From assembly GCA_007117135.1 (NCBI GenBank), contig SKHB01000022.1, positions 107,068 to 171,067 of the forward strand: a stretch of 64,000 nucleotides of DNA. The letters run 5' to 3'. Made by a program: the position numbers and the translations under genes. The notes beneath the pieces are model-generated. The model made no database searches. It worked only from the letters and a program-made list of their open reading frames with translations, and was not told where the DNA came from. Shown one piece after another: positions 40,193 to 50,123 of this stretch (its first letter is position 1; every line of letters begins with the position of its first letter). This DNA comes from Microbacteriaceae bacterium (GTDB lineage Bacteria; Actinomycetota; Actinomycetes; Actinomycetales; Microbacteriaceae).

Positions 40193-40687
40193 ATGGCCCA
40201 CAAGGATTCCGACCAAACGGTTTGGCTCACCCAGGAGGCCTACGACCGACTTGCCCTCGAACTTGAACAGCTCACCACGGTGGGACGTGCAGAAATTTCA
40301 AAACGTATCGAGGTCGCCCGTGAAGAAGGCGACTTGAAAGAAAACGGTGGCTATCACGCGGCCAAAGAAGAGCAAGCCAAAATGGAAGACCGTATTCGGA
40401 CGCTCACCAACATGCTCCGCCACGCTGTCGTGGGCGAGGTGCCAGAAAGTTCCGGAGTGGTCGAATCCGGCACGGTCGTCACTGCTCACATCCACGGCGA
40501 CACCGAAAAGTTTTTGCTGGGCTCCCGGGAGCTCGCGGGTGACACTGACCTTGACGTATACAGCGAGCAAAGTCCCCTCGGCCAAGCCATCGTTGGACTG
40601 AAAATCGGCGAATCGTCCACATACACTGCGCCAAACGGAGCAGAGATTGCCGTTGAGATTGTCGACGTGGAGACGTTCGTTCCGTAG
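40193..40687 (+). CDS. greA: Transcription elongation factor GreA
   Basis: 164 aa. EEGDLKENGGYHAAKEEQ is the tip of the GreA coiled coil that reaches into the RNA polymerase channel and triggers cleavage of backtracked RNA; the C-terminal FKBP-like domain contains SPLGQAIVGLKIG. ATG 40193 with AAAGGGGG eight bases upstream. Same strand as DUF4307, 51 bases downstream. Confidence 0.97.
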   Translation: MAHKDSDQTVWLTQEAYDRLALELEQLTTVGRAEISKRIEVAREEGDLKENGGYHAAKEEQAKMEDRIRTLTNMLRHAVVGEVPESSGVVESGTVVTAHIHGDTEKFLLGSRELAGDTDLDVYSEQSPLGQAIVGLKIGESSTYTAPNGAEIAVEIVDVETFVP

Positions 40688-40696
40688 TCTTAACGC

Positions 40697-40981
40697 ATGA
40701 ACGATACGCACGACGATGAGATCCGCGAGATTGCCAAGAGGAGGCTGAAGCGCAAGGCAGACTTCAAGAACTATCTTTTTGTCTGGGCTTTCGTCTCACT
40801 GCTGCTCACCGCCATCTGGCTCATTGCAACCCCCGGCACCGTCTTTTGGCCGGGCTTTGCGATTGCCGGCATGGGCCTTGCGGCCGTTTTTGTCTGGTGG
40901 GATGCTTACGGCCCCGTTCGGGACATCACCGAAGCTGATGTTGACGCGGAAATCGGGAGAATGGGCAAGCGTAAAAGCTAG
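40697..40981 (+). CDS. Small 2TM-domain protein
   Basis: 94 aa. Amphipathic basic start (EIAKRRLKRKADFKNYLF), two membrane helices (VWAFVSLLLTAIWLIA and WPGFAIAGMGLAAVFVWW) and an acidic/basic tail. Resembles the widespread 2TM family, often found as a cytosolic-anchor accessory. Nine bases after greA, probably cotranscribed. The stop interlocks with ilvA (CTAG). Confidence 0.7.
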   Translation: MNDTHDDEIREIAKRRLKRKADFKNYLFVWAFVSLLLTAIWLIATPGTVFWPGFAIAGMGLAAVFVWWDAYGPVRDITEADVDAEIGRMGKRKS

Positions 40982-42234
40982 AAGTCGATTCTTGGCTCGT
41001 AGCCTTCCCGCCGCAGGGCGTCTAACACCTGTTCAGCGTGCTCGGGGCCCCTGGTTTCAATGTGAAGTTCGAGTTCCACTTGGCTAATTTGAAGACCCGT
41101 GCCGTGACGAGTGTGAAGCACCTCGACAACGTTGGCGTTTTGCTCAGCGACAATTTCTGATGTCTTTGCGAGCTGGCCGGGCCGGTCCGGCAGTGGGATC
41201 CGCATTTTCAGATAACGGCCTGAGCTGGCAAGGCCTCGACTGATGACACGCTCAAGGATCATCGGGTCAATGTTTCCGCCGCTCAATACCACCACGGTGG
41301 GGCCAGTCGCTTTTATTTTCCCAGCCAACGCCGCCGCAACAGCAACAGCGCCGGCGGGCTCGACAACCATTTTTGCCCTCTCCAACAGCACCAAAATAGC
41401 TCGCGCGATTTCATCATCAGTGACCGTCACAACGTCGTCGACGGTGTGAGAAATAATGTCGAAATTAACGACTCCCGGCTTAGACACCGCGATACCGTCA
41501 GCGATGGTCGGCTGAACTGCTACTTCAACAATTTCGCCGGCGTCGAGTGACAGCGGATACGGGGCGGCGTTTTCCGCCTGCACACCAATCACTCGAATGT
41601 CTTTGCCCGTCTTGGCGGCGTGTTGCTTCATCACACTCGCCACACCGGACATCAAACCGCCGCCACCAATGGGGACGATCACCGTGGCGACGTCTGGCAC
41701 TTGGTCCAAGATTTCCAGACCAACCGTCCCCTGACCGGCAACAACGTCGACATGGTCGAAGGGAGGAATGCGAACGGCGCCCGTTTCGTCGGCAAACGTT
41801 GCTGCCGCATGAAGCGGGCCTTCCATGGTGTCCCCGGTCAAGATGACATCAGCACCGTATGATCTGGTGGCTTGAAGTTTGGGTAAAGCAACCCCGACAG
41901 GGGTGAAAATGGTGGCCTTAATGCCCAGCTCTTTTGCCGCGAAAGCGACACCTTGAGCGTGGTTACCGGCGCTTGCCGCCACTACCCCTCTAGCGCGTTC
42001 CTCATCGCTGAGTTTCGACATGCGATTGTAGGCACCACGAATCTTGTATGACCCCGTTCGTTGGAGGTTTTCACACTTCATGAAACTGGGAACACCCAGA
42101 ATTTCCTCCAAAAAACGGGATACCTCCATTGGGGTCACCTGCGCCACGGTGCTCACAACTTGTCTGGCTTGCTGAAAATCATCCAGCGTCGGGCCAGGAA
42201 TAGTGACGGAAGGTTCGGGGTTGGTGAGTGTCAT
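40978..42234 (-). CDS. ilvA: Threonine ammonia-lyase with ACT domain
   Basis: 418 aa. The PLP lysine is in GSYKIRGAYNRMS; SAGNHAQGVA and PIGGGGLMSG bind the cofactor phosphate. Residues ~335-418 form an ACT domain, giving the short form usual in actinobacteria. Deaminates threonine to 2-oxobutanoate for isoleucine. ATG 42234 overlaps the stop of the AI-2E gene by four bases (ATGA). Confidence 0.95.
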   Translation of the reverse strand: MTLTNPEPSVTIPGPTLDDFQQARQVVSTVAQVTPMEVSRFLEEILGVPSFMKCENLQRTGSYKIRGAYNRMSKLSDEERARGVVAASAGNHAQGVAFAAKELGIKATIFTPVGVALPKLQATRSYGADVILTGDTMEGPLHAAATFADETGAVRIPPFDHVDVVAGQGTVGLEILDQVPDVATVIVPIGGGGLMSGVASVMKQHAAKTGKDIRVIGVQAENAAPYPLSLDAGEIVEVAVQPTIADGIAVSKPGVVNFDIISHTVDDVVTVTDDEIARAILVLLERAKMVVEPAGAVAVAAALAGKIKATGPTVVVLSGGNIDPMILERVISRGLASSGRYLKMRIPLPDRPGQLAKTSEIVAEQNANVVEVLHTRHGTGLQISQVELELHIETRGPEHAEQVLDALRREGYEPRIDF

Positions 42235-43364
42235 TTCTGTACTTTCAGCGGGGGGCCAGCCAAGAAATTCATTGCCAGTGGGTCGTTCACCCACTGGTTA
42301 TTGGCCAAATATTTGATGAACACATTCAAGTAGGCAACAATCGGGACGGCGAAAAGAATACCGGGGATGCCGCCGAGATAACCTCCTGCGGCGACGGCCA
42401 ACGCGACGGCAAGAGGGTGGATGCGCATCGCAGCTCCCATGACCAGTGGCTGGAGCACCTGGCTTTCTAGCTGCTGAACGGCCAGAACAATGATGGCCAT
42501 GGTGAGTGCTGCGCCGGGACCTGCGTATACGAGGGCGATAAACACTGCCAACGCACCCGTGACAAACGCTCCCACAATCGGCACAAAACCACCCAGGAAA
42601 ACGGCCACGAAAATCAAGACAACGAGCGGAAGTTGCAAGAACAGGGCCCCCAGGCCAATACCGACCGCATCAACAAAAGCGACAAAAATCTGAACCTTGA
42701 CGAAGCTTGTCAACGTCAACCAGCCGTGCGCACTGGCACCCGCAACGGCGGGGCGAGCTGGCCGGGGAAGAAGATTGACCATGAAACGCCAGATTCGGTC
42801 ACCGTCATGGATGAAGAAAATGAGAGCAAACAGCGCAATACCCAGCCCAACAAGAAGTGACCCGGCCGTACTGCCAATCGAGAGCGCGCCGGAGAGGAGG
42901 AAGCCCGATCCCAGGTCAAACTCGGTGACGAGAGAATCGAACCAGTCTCTCACTTGGCTTTCACTGAGCTGGAGCGGTGACTGGGCAAGAAATTCGATGA
43001 AGTCCTCGAAAGCAATGAGTGTCCGGCGTTGAAGCGACGGCCAGTCCCGAACAATTTCAACAACAACCAACCACACAAGCGCGCCAAAAACGGAAAGCAG
43101 GGTGATGAGTGTCGTGAGAGTCGCCAACCACCCTGGCCAACGGTGTCGGCGAAGAAAAACTGCTAGCGGTGAAACAAGGCCGGCGATAAGAATCGCGATG
43201 AGAAGGGGGATAACGAGAAAACTCAGCGAAATCACAAAAAATATCACCACAGCCGCAGCAGCTGCGATGATCAAAAACCGCCACGACCAGGCTGTCGCGA
43301 TGGCTAAACCGTTGGGGACCGGAGGCTCACTTCTGGGCGTCCGGAACTGGCGGGGCAATCTCAT
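42231..43364 (-). CDS. AI-2E family transporter
   Basis: 377 aa with about eight membrane segments in the pattern of the PerM/YhhQ-like AI-2E (DUF20) family, including FLGGFVPIVGAFVTGALAV and the late GGYLGGIPGILFAVPIVAY. Family members are secondary exporters; substrate unknown here. TAGACT ends 7 bases before the ATG, so probably leaderless. Coupled to ilvA, which may hint at an amino-acid related export, but that is speculation. Confidence 0.86.
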   Translation of the reverse strand: MRLPRQFRTPRSEPPVPNGLAIATAWSWRFLIIAAAAAVVIFFVISLSFLVIPLLIAILIAGLVSPLAVFLRRHRWPGWLATLTTLITLLSVFGALVWLVVVEIVRDWPSLQRRTLIAFEDFIEFLAQSPLQLSESQVRDWFDSLVTEFDLGSGFLLSGALSIGSTAGSLLVGLGIALFALIFFIHDGDRIWRFMVNLLPRPARPAVAGASAHGWLTLTSFVKVQIFVAFVDAVGIGLGALFLQLPLVVLIFVAVFLGGFVPIVGAFVTGALAVFIALVYAGPGAALTMAIIVLAVQQLESQVLQPLVMGAAMRIHPLAVALAVAAGGYLGGIPGILFAVPIVAYLNVFIKYLANNQWVNDPLAMNFLAGPPLKVQK

Positions 43365-43371
43365 GCGCTCC

Positions 43372-43377
43372 AGTCTA
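43372..43377 (-). promoter_or_regulatory. -10 box (TAGACT) of leaderless AI-2E transporter promoter
   Basis: TAGACT ends 7 bases before ATG 43364, with GGAGCGC between (a GGAG too close to serve as a normal ribosome-binding site). Confidence 0.45.
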
Positions 43378-43399
43378 GGTCGATTCGCTGATTCGACTG

Positions 43400-44287
43400 T
43401 TAAAACCGGGCCTTATTCTCCAAAAGGCGAGTAACTCGGTCGGGAATAGGTGGGTGAGTTTGGAACATCCGATCAATGATTCCCGGCTGCATCGGGTCAG
43501 CCAGCCATAAGTGCGCCATGGAGGCCTGCTGAACCTTCAAAGGTCTTCCGTATTGGCCGAGTTTATGCAGGGCGCTAGCGAGCGCTTCCGGATGACGGGT
43601 TGTCATCGCACCGGTGGCGTCAGCCAAGTATTCCCTCTGCCGAGATATTGCTGCTTGGATGAGCGCAGCGAGCAAAGGCGCCAAGATCATGGCGAGAATA
43701 CCGACCACAATAATGAGCGGGTTCGCCCCACCCTGATTTCGGCGAAGCCCCCCAAAAAAAGCCATACGGGCTAAAACATCGGCCAAAATTCCCACGACGA
43801 CAACCAACCCGAACACAACGGTCGATACTCGAATGTCATAGTTTTTGACGTGCGCGATTTCGTGAGCCATCACGCCCTCTAACTCGGCGTCATCCATCAG
43901 CTCCAAAAGCCCTGTGGTCGCGGCCACGGCCGCGTGCTCAGGGTCGCGGCCGGTGGCGAAAGCATTGGGCGCGGGATCGTTCACGATGTACACCTTGGGG
44001 GTGGGAAGCCCTGTCGTGATGGCCAAATTTTCAACGATTCGATACAGCCGGGGGTTGTCCTTTTTGCTTATTTCCTGGGCGCCCGCCATCTTCAACACCT
44101 GTGAGCCGGAGGCGTAATACTGAACAATCACGTAAATGAGGGCGCCGATCATTGCGCCGATGGCTATCAGGCCGGAACCGTCGCCGAAAAATGCGCCCAA
44201 AACAAAAGCGAGACCTGAGACGATCAGAATAAAAAAGGCCATGATGATGACCGTGTTGCGTTTATTGGCCGCAATTGCCCGATACAC
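43400..44287 (-). CDS. htpX: M48 metalloprotease HtpX
   Basis: 295 aa. VMAHEIAHVKNYD holds the HExxH zinc site, with two N-terminal and two internal membrane helices. Membrane protein quality control under envelope stress. GTG start with GGGGTGACGG upstream. Directly follows lemA, a pairing seen widely in bacteria. Confidence 0.95.
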   Translation of the reverse strand: MYRAIAANKRNTVIIMAFFILIVSGLAFVLGAFFGDGSGLIAIGAMIGALIYVIVQYYASGSQVLKMAGAQEISKKDNPRLYRIVENLAITTGLPTPKVYIVNDPAPNAFATGRDPEHAAVAATTGLLELMDDAELEGVMAHEIAHVKNYDIRVSTVVFGLVVVVGILADVLARMAFFGGLRRNQGGANPLIIVVGILAMILAPLLAALIQAAISRQREYLADATGAMTTRHPEALASALHKLGQYGRPLKVQQASMAHLWLADPMQPGIIDRMFQTHPPIPDRVTRLLENKARF

Positions 44288-44343
44288 CCGTCACCCCTTC
44301 TTACACAGAATGCTCACGAAAATACCGCGTGGGACTTTGTGGC

Positions 44344-44910
44344 TCAGAACTGAATCCGAGGCGCTTCAGCGATGGCCTCACGGTCGGCAACTTCGAAAAA
44401 GTCGCGCTCAGCAAACCCGAGATTTTTCGCAAACACGTTGTTGGGGAAGACCTTTATTCGGGTGTTGAGTTCACGCACGCCACCGTTGTAAAAGCGGCGC
44501 GCTGCCTGAACTTTGTCTTCTGTGTCCACCAGTTCACCTTGCAACTGCAAAAAGTTTTGGCTTGCTTGCAACTGAGGGTATGCCTCAGCAACCGCGAAAA
44601 TACTCTTCAGCGCGTCCTGCATCATGTTTTCAGCTTGACCGGCCTCTTTCGGCCCTTGGGCATTTATTGTTGCCGCTCTGGCCTCAGTGACACGCTGGAA
44701 AACGCCTTTCTCGTGCTCCGCGTAGCCCTTCACGGTGTCAACCAAGTTGGGTATGAGGTCTGCTCGGCGCTTCAATTGAACGGTGATGTCACTCCACGCT
44801 TCATCGACGCGAACGTTGAGAGTGACAAGACCGTTGTAAGTCACCCACAGGTAGATGCCAACAATTGCGGCAAGTCCAAGAACAATAGCGAGTACGATTC
44901 CCAATTCCAT
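44344..44910 (-). CDS. lemA: LemA family protein
   Basis: 188 aa. One N-terminal helix (LGIVLAIVLGLAAIVGIYLWV), then the LemA core NGLVTLNVRVDEAWSDITVQ, RRADLIPNLVDTVKGYA and RFYNGGVRELNTRI. Role unknown; linked to HtpX and envelope stress. TATGCT ends 6 bases before the ATG: probably leaderless. Confidence 0.93.
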   Translation of the reverse strand: MELGIVLAIVLGLAAIVGIYLWVTYNGLVTLNVRVDEAWSDITVQLKRRADLIPNLVDTVKGYAEHEKGVFQRVTEARAATINAQGPKEAGQAENMMQDALKSIFAVAEAYPQLQASQNFLQLQGELVDTEDKVQAARRFYNGGVRELNTRIKVFPNNVFAKNLGFAERDFFEVADREAIAEAPRIQF

Positions 44911-44916
44911 GTTTCG

Positions 44917-44922
44917 AGCATA
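44917..44922 (-). promoter_or_regulatory. -10 box (TATGCT) of leaderless lemA promoter
   Basis: TATGCT ends 6 bases before ATG 44910, with CGAAAC between. Confidence 0.5.
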
Positions 44923-44955
44923 GAGGGGGAAGCTGGGTGCTCAAAGAAAAAATGT

Positions 44956-45032
44956 TGGTGCCCCGGCGGGGACTCGAACCCCGACTGTGACGATTTTAAG
45001 TCGCCTGCCTCTGCCGATTGGGCTACCGGGGC
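44956..45032 (-). tRNA. tRNA with anticodon TAA (Leu by codon) but short variable arm
   Basis: 77 bases including encoded CCA. Acceptor GCCCCGG/CCGGGGC, anticodon stem GGCGA/TCGTC around loop CTTAAAA (anticodon UAA, codon UUA), T-arm CGGGG-TTCGAGT-CCCCG. The variable region is only ACAGT (5 bases), whereas tRNA-Leu normally has a long class II arm. The D-arm (GCC, 11-base loop, GGC) has the three-pair stem and large loop of class II tRNAs. Confidence 0.85.
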
Positions 45033-45045
45033 CCACCTGGCCAGT

Positions 45046-46419
45046 TTACGTGGCCGGCTCGGCTACTTTCTTTCGAGTCCTTTTCGGTCCGGCTTTCGCA
45101 GCGGGAGCTGGTCGGGAAGCAAATTCCTCGAAAAAGTCTCTCGGCCGCTGAACCCTGCGGACGCTCGCAGTGTCGCGGCCCCAGAAAAGTTGAAGCAACC
45201 AGCCCGAAAACACACGAACTTTCCGTTCCCACATAGGCATTGCTAACCCGTGGTAACCGCGGTGGGCGAACCAGGCTATCAAGCCTTTCAGCGCGATCGG
45301 GCCAGACTGGAACACACCAACGCCGAGGCCCAGACCAGCGACCGCGCCAAGGTTTTTGTGAAAATAGTCTTTTGGTTCCTCGTTGCGAAGCACGGCGACA
45401 AGATTCTTGGCCAGAAGCTTCCCTTGACGAACAGCGTGTTGAGCGTTGGGAACACAGTAGCCGCCAACACCGCCGCCTGTGAGGTCCGGAACGGCAGCGA
45501 CATCTCCTGCAGTCCACAAACCATCCAAAACGTGGTCCCCGTCGACAACTCTCAAATCTGCTTGAGCGGTGATCCGGCCACGATCATCTAGGGGAATACC
45601 GGAACCATCCATCATGGTGGCTGCTTTGACGCCGGCCGTCCAAATGACGAGGTCGGTCTCCAAAGTTTTGCCGTTGGACAACTCTAGGCGGCCATTCATT
45701 GCGCTCACCAGCTGGGTATTCAGGTGAATGTGACAGTGGCGGCTCTCCAAGTTCTTGATCACCCAATGACTGGTTTTCAGTGACACTTCAGGCATGATTC
45801 GATCCATGGCCTCCACCAAGTGGAAATGGGTGTCATCGAGCGAGAGTGTGGGGAACTGGCGCAGCATGGAGGAGGCGAGGCTGCGAAGCTCCGCAATGGT
45901 CTCAATGCCGGCAAAACCTCCGCCAATGACGACAACAGTCAACAGACGGTCACGTTCTCTCCCCGGAGGAAGGTTGGCGGCGATGTGCATGGAGTCGATG
46001 AGTCGGTCACGAACAGCGACCGCCTCTTCGATGGTTTTCATCCCAATCGCGACGTCCGCCACACCGGGAATGGGGAACGTTCTGGACACCGCACCGGCAG
46101 TGACCACAATGTGGTCGTAGTCTTCTGTCCACGCCTCCCCAATTTCCGGGGTGATGGTGACCGTCTTCTCGAGGTAATTGACTCCGGTCACCCGAGCCGT
46201 CACCACGCGGGTTTTCTTCAAATGGGTTCTCAGCGGAACAATTGCATGCCGAGCTTCGATGGAACCGGCAGCAACCTCAGGGAGGAACGGCTGATAGGTC
46301 ATGTAGGGAAGCGGATCGACAATCACGACTTCGGCTTCGTTACGCCTCAACAGGCGCTCGAGCTTAAACGCAGTGTAGAAGCCGGAGTAGCCGCCCCCGA
46401 CGATAACAATCTTGGCCAC
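45046..46419 (-). CDS. ndh: Type II NADH dehydrogenase
   Basis: 457 aa. Two dinucleotide motifs: VGGGYSGFYTAFKL (FAD) and VIGGGFAGIETIAEL (NADH); TYQPFLPEVAAGS and WTAGVKA are NDH-2 blocks. Non-proton-pumping entry of NADH electrons to menaquinone; a C-terminal stretch (WLLQLFWG) with basic tail should dock to the membrane. GTG start with GAGGAAAG upstream. Thirteen bases before the tRNA. Confidence 0.93.
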   Translation of the reverse strand: MAKIVIVGGGYSGFYTAFKLERLLRRNEAEVVIVDPLPYMTYQPFLPEVAAGSIEARHAIVPLRTHLKKTRVVTARVTGVNYLEKTVTITPEIGEAWTEDYDHIVVTAGAVSRTFPIPGVADVAIGMKTIEEAVAVRDRLIDSMHIAANLPPGRERDRLLTVVVIGGGFAGIETIAELRSLASSMLRQFPTLSLDDTHFHLVEAMDRIMPEVSLKTSHWVIKNLESRHCHIHLNTQLVSAMNGRLELSNGKTLETDLVIWTAGVKAATMMDGSGIPLDDRGRITAQADLRVVDGDHVLDGLWTAGDVAAVPDLTGGGVGGYCVPNAQHAVRQGKLLAKNLVAVLRNEEPKDYFHKNLGAVAGLGLGVGVFQSGPIALKGLIAWFAHRGYHGLAMPMWERKVRVFSGWLLQLFWGRDTASVRRVQRPRDFFEEFASRPAPAAKAGPKRTRKKVAEPAT

Positions 46420-46432
46420 AGGATTCTTTCCT

Positions 46433-47695
46433 CTAAAGAGACACGTCCGAAGCCTCTACTCTACCGAGCATTTTGACTCGTCTGGACTGGTAGAGGGCGC
46501 CGAACACAACAAGGCTCAAGGATACCCCCAGTGAGAGAAGCATCGCATGCGGCAAACCAGTTATCGCCCCCTCATCAATAGTTTGAGGCAGGTCGGTCAC
46601 TGTTTGGGGCTCTTCGGGGGCTGGGAGAGTGATCGGGTCAAACTCGATCACGGTTTTCTCCCCTTCGCCCCGCCGATAAATCACTATCCATTCGGCGAGT
46701 GTTCCCAGGGGGTTTGTGGACACACGGGGAACGTCAGCCGTGACTGCGGCAAAGGCATCAACAATGCCGTAGCCGTAGAGCGGGTCTGGTGTTCGCTCCG
46801 TTTGAGGTCGTGCCGTTGTGAGTATCCGGTTGATGACATTCGCTGCGTCCAGTTCGGGGTGGGCGGCGCGCACAAGCGCAGCAATCCCAGCGACAATCGG
46901 GGTAGCCCCGCTAGTTCCCGCCCAAATGTTGTACCGGTCACCTGGCACCGCACCGACCAGGTTTTCGCTTGCCGCCATGACGCCGATGGTGATGCCCTGA
47001 CTGGATGCTCGAGTTGACGCTACCTGTGACCTGGTCACACCCCCCACTGTCAACACCCCGGGCATCGTTGCTGGCGCTCCGACAGCTTCGGTGCCGCTGC
47101 CCCTGTTGCCGGCAGCGGCAATGACCACCACATTCCGCGACTCCGCATAGGAAAATGCTTCGTCCCAACTGGTTGGCCAGTCCCTCGTGTTTCGCGTGAG
47201 CGACAGAGAAATAATGTCTGCCCCATTATCAACTGACCAGCGAACCGCCCGGGCAATCTGTTCGTCTCCTGGCCTGGTTCCCCCCTCAAAAGCCATGGAG
47301 ACACTCAAGATGCTGGCTTCAGGGGCTGCCCCAATCACACCACTGTTGCGGGAATGTCCCCGTCCAGCGGCAAGCGACGCGACAAGAGTGCCGTGCTCGC
47401 TGTCTCGCCCCACCGGAGTTTGGCCGTTGGGACTACCAATCCCAGACACGTCCGTGCCGCCAACAACTGCACCCTGAAGGTCCCTATGCGTTGCGTCAAT
47501 TCCGGTGTCAATGATGGCAATAGTCACACCAGCTCCGCGGGTAACCTCCCACGCCCGATCGATTCCGTAATCGCTAATCCAATACTGACGATCCCGGATA
47601 TCGTCAGCCCATGCGGGGCTAGCGGGGAGAACAACGCCGGATACGAGCAGTGCCGCTGCGCCCGCCCCTGCTACCCATTTGCTCCACACGAGCAC
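46433..47695 (-). CDS. Membrane-anchored S8 (subtilisin-like) serine protease
   Basis: About 420 aa. Signal peptide ending PASPAWA, catalytic domain with Asp (AIIDTGIDATHRDL), His (DSEHGTLVASLAAG) and Ser (GTSGATPIVAG), a proline-rich linker, and one C-terminal membrane helix (LLSLGVSLSLVVFGALY) with basic tail. The layout is that of mycosins, but no ESX secretion genes are nearby. Start between 47689 and 47710 uncertain; GTG 47695 has GGAAAG at good spacing. Overlaps the end of DUF501 by about 25 bases. Confidence 0.88.
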   Translation of the reverse strand: MLVWSKWVAGAGAAALLVSGVVLPASPAWADDIRDRQYWISDYGIDRAWEVTRGAGVTIAIIDTGIDATHRDLQGAVVGGTDVSGIGSPNGQTPVGRDSEHGTLVASLAAGRGHSRNSGVIGAAPEASILSVSMAFEGGTRPGDEQIARAVRWSVDNGADIISLSLTRNTRDWPTSWDEAFSYAESRNVVVIAAAGNRGSGTEAVGAPATMPGVLTVGGVTRSQVASTRASSQGITIGVMAASENLVGAVPGDRYNIWAGTSGATPIVAGIAALVRAAHPELDAANVINRILTTARPQTERTPDPLYGYGIVDAFAAVTADVPRVSTNPLGTLAEWIVIYRRGEGEKTVIEFDPITLPAPEEPQTVTDLPQTIDEGAITGLPHAMLLSLGVSLSLVVFGALYQSRRVKMLGRVEASDVSL

Positions 47696-48174
47696 ACCTC
47701 TGCTTTCCACGCACTATCTTCATAGGCCCAATCCCCGACAGGGTTAACTCCCGGTCCAACCGAAAGAGAGTGAGCAATCAGCGCGTGGAGGCATTTGACC
47801 CGCTCAGGCATCCCTCCCGCTGAGATTCCTCGAATCTCGTCAACAACGTCAATCTGCTCGCGGCTGTGGATAAAGGTCTCGTGAGCCCGACGATACAGGG
47901 CCATGGCTTCTGGGTCGCTGTGAAGACGCTCCACATATTCGGGCATTTTTCCTGCCGCTTCCAAACGGGACGCCTCTTTCGTCGCCTCCGGGTGGGTGAG
48001 GTAGTACAGGGTGGGGAACGGGGTGCCGTCTTCTAGCCGGGGTGACGTCACCACCACGATGGGCGCTCCGCATACACACCTCGCGCCAATTCCGATGACA
48101 TTCCGGGCAGGCCGCCCAATTTGTCCAGAAATCGTCTCGATATCTGTGGGCGTGGGAGCCTCCCAATCACTCAT
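47671..48174 (-). CDS. DUF501 family protein
   Basis: 167 aa. RNVIGIGARCVCGAPIVVVTSP, FPTLYYLTHPEA and GGMPERVKCLHALIAHSLSVG are DUF501 blocks with conserved Cys residues. Function unknown. In actinobacteria it consistently follows the ftsB/DivIC-like gene and eno (Rv1025 order), which holds here. ATG 48174 overlaps the ftsB end by eight bases. Confidence 0.87.
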   Translation of the reverse strand: MSDWEAPTPTDIETISGQIGRPARNVIGIGARCVCGAPIVVVTSPRLEDGTPFPTLYYLTHPEATKEASRLEAAGKMPEYVERLHSDPEAMALYRRAHETFIHSREQIDVVDEIRGISAGGMPERVKCLHALIAHSLSVGPGVNPVGDWAYEDSAWKAEVCSCGANG

Positions 48175-48700
48175 CGTCCCCGCCTCCAAATTGTGGCGCG
48201 GGAAGGGGTTGGCGCACCCCCGGCTCACTGTCTTGTTCGGGTTCCGGTGCCCTCGTGGTGGCGGCAACAAGGTAGCTGGCGAACAGTGACTTCATCCAGT
48301 TACTGGACACCACTTCAATATCTCCACTAATGGTCTCTTCACTGGCTGATTCGGTGACTTCAACATCATCAATCACCAGATAGGTAATGTCCCCCGGATA
48401 GACAAACATCAGACGAGAACGCGCTTGTGCTTCCACGAAGGCACGGTCACTCCAGCGCTCCAACTGTTCCTCTAAAGCCTGCACTTCTTGGTCTACCGCG
48501 GCTAATTCAGCCTCAAGTTGGGCAATTTGTTGTTGTTGTTCGGCGAGAACTCGAAGCGAGGGCGACAACACAACAACCCCCAAAACAATCAGCGCGAGCA
48601 CAGTCACCGTGAACCCCGACGCCTGGAGGCTTAACCCGAGCGGGACACGGCGGTGCTTCTTTTTTCCGGCGCCTTTCGGCGTCGGATTCTCACTTGTCAC
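48167..48700 (-). CDS. ftsB: FtsB/DivIC-like septum formation protein
   Basis: 177 aa. Basic cytoplasmic N-terminus (KGAGKKKHRR), one membrane helix (FTVTVLALIVLGVVVL), a coiled coil (LAEQQQQIAQLEAELAAVD...) and RSRLMFVYPGDITYLVI, the DivIC/FtsB end motif. Works in the divisome with FtsL/FtsQ. The C-terminal ~50 residues are an acidic low-complexity extension. GTG start with TACACT ending 6 bases upstream: probably leaderless. Confidence 0.85.
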   Translation of the reverse strand: MTSENPTPKGAGKKKHRRVPLGLSLQASGFTVTVLALIVLGVVVLSPSLRVLAEQQQQIAQLEAELAAVDQEVQALEEQLERWSDRAFVEAQARSRLMFVYPGDITYLVIDDVEVTESASEETISGDIEVVSSNWMKSLFASYLVAATTRAPEPEQDSEPGVRQPLPAPQFGGGDDE

Positions 48701-48706
48701 CCGGCC

Positions 48707-48712
48707 AGTGTA
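48707..48712 (-). promoter_or_regulatory. -10 box (TACACT) of leaderless ftsB promoter
   Basis: TACACT ends 6 bases before GTG 48700. Confidence 0.5.
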
Positions 48713-48756
48713 ATGAGCAACCGGGTCAATATCGGGGAGCTCGTTGCCGTGGTGGT

Positions 48757-50052
<1,296 letters not shown>

Positions 50053-50123
50053 TCACAAAGTTAGGACGCCAGAAGAGGTGCCACCCATATTCTAGTGACC
50101 CTCGGAAACCCCGAGCTGTGGTG

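Noticed and set aside
44275..45246. 323-codon plus-strand frame across lemA, the tRNA and the end of ndh
   Set aside because: It runs through a tRNA gene and two well-supported genes on the other strand.
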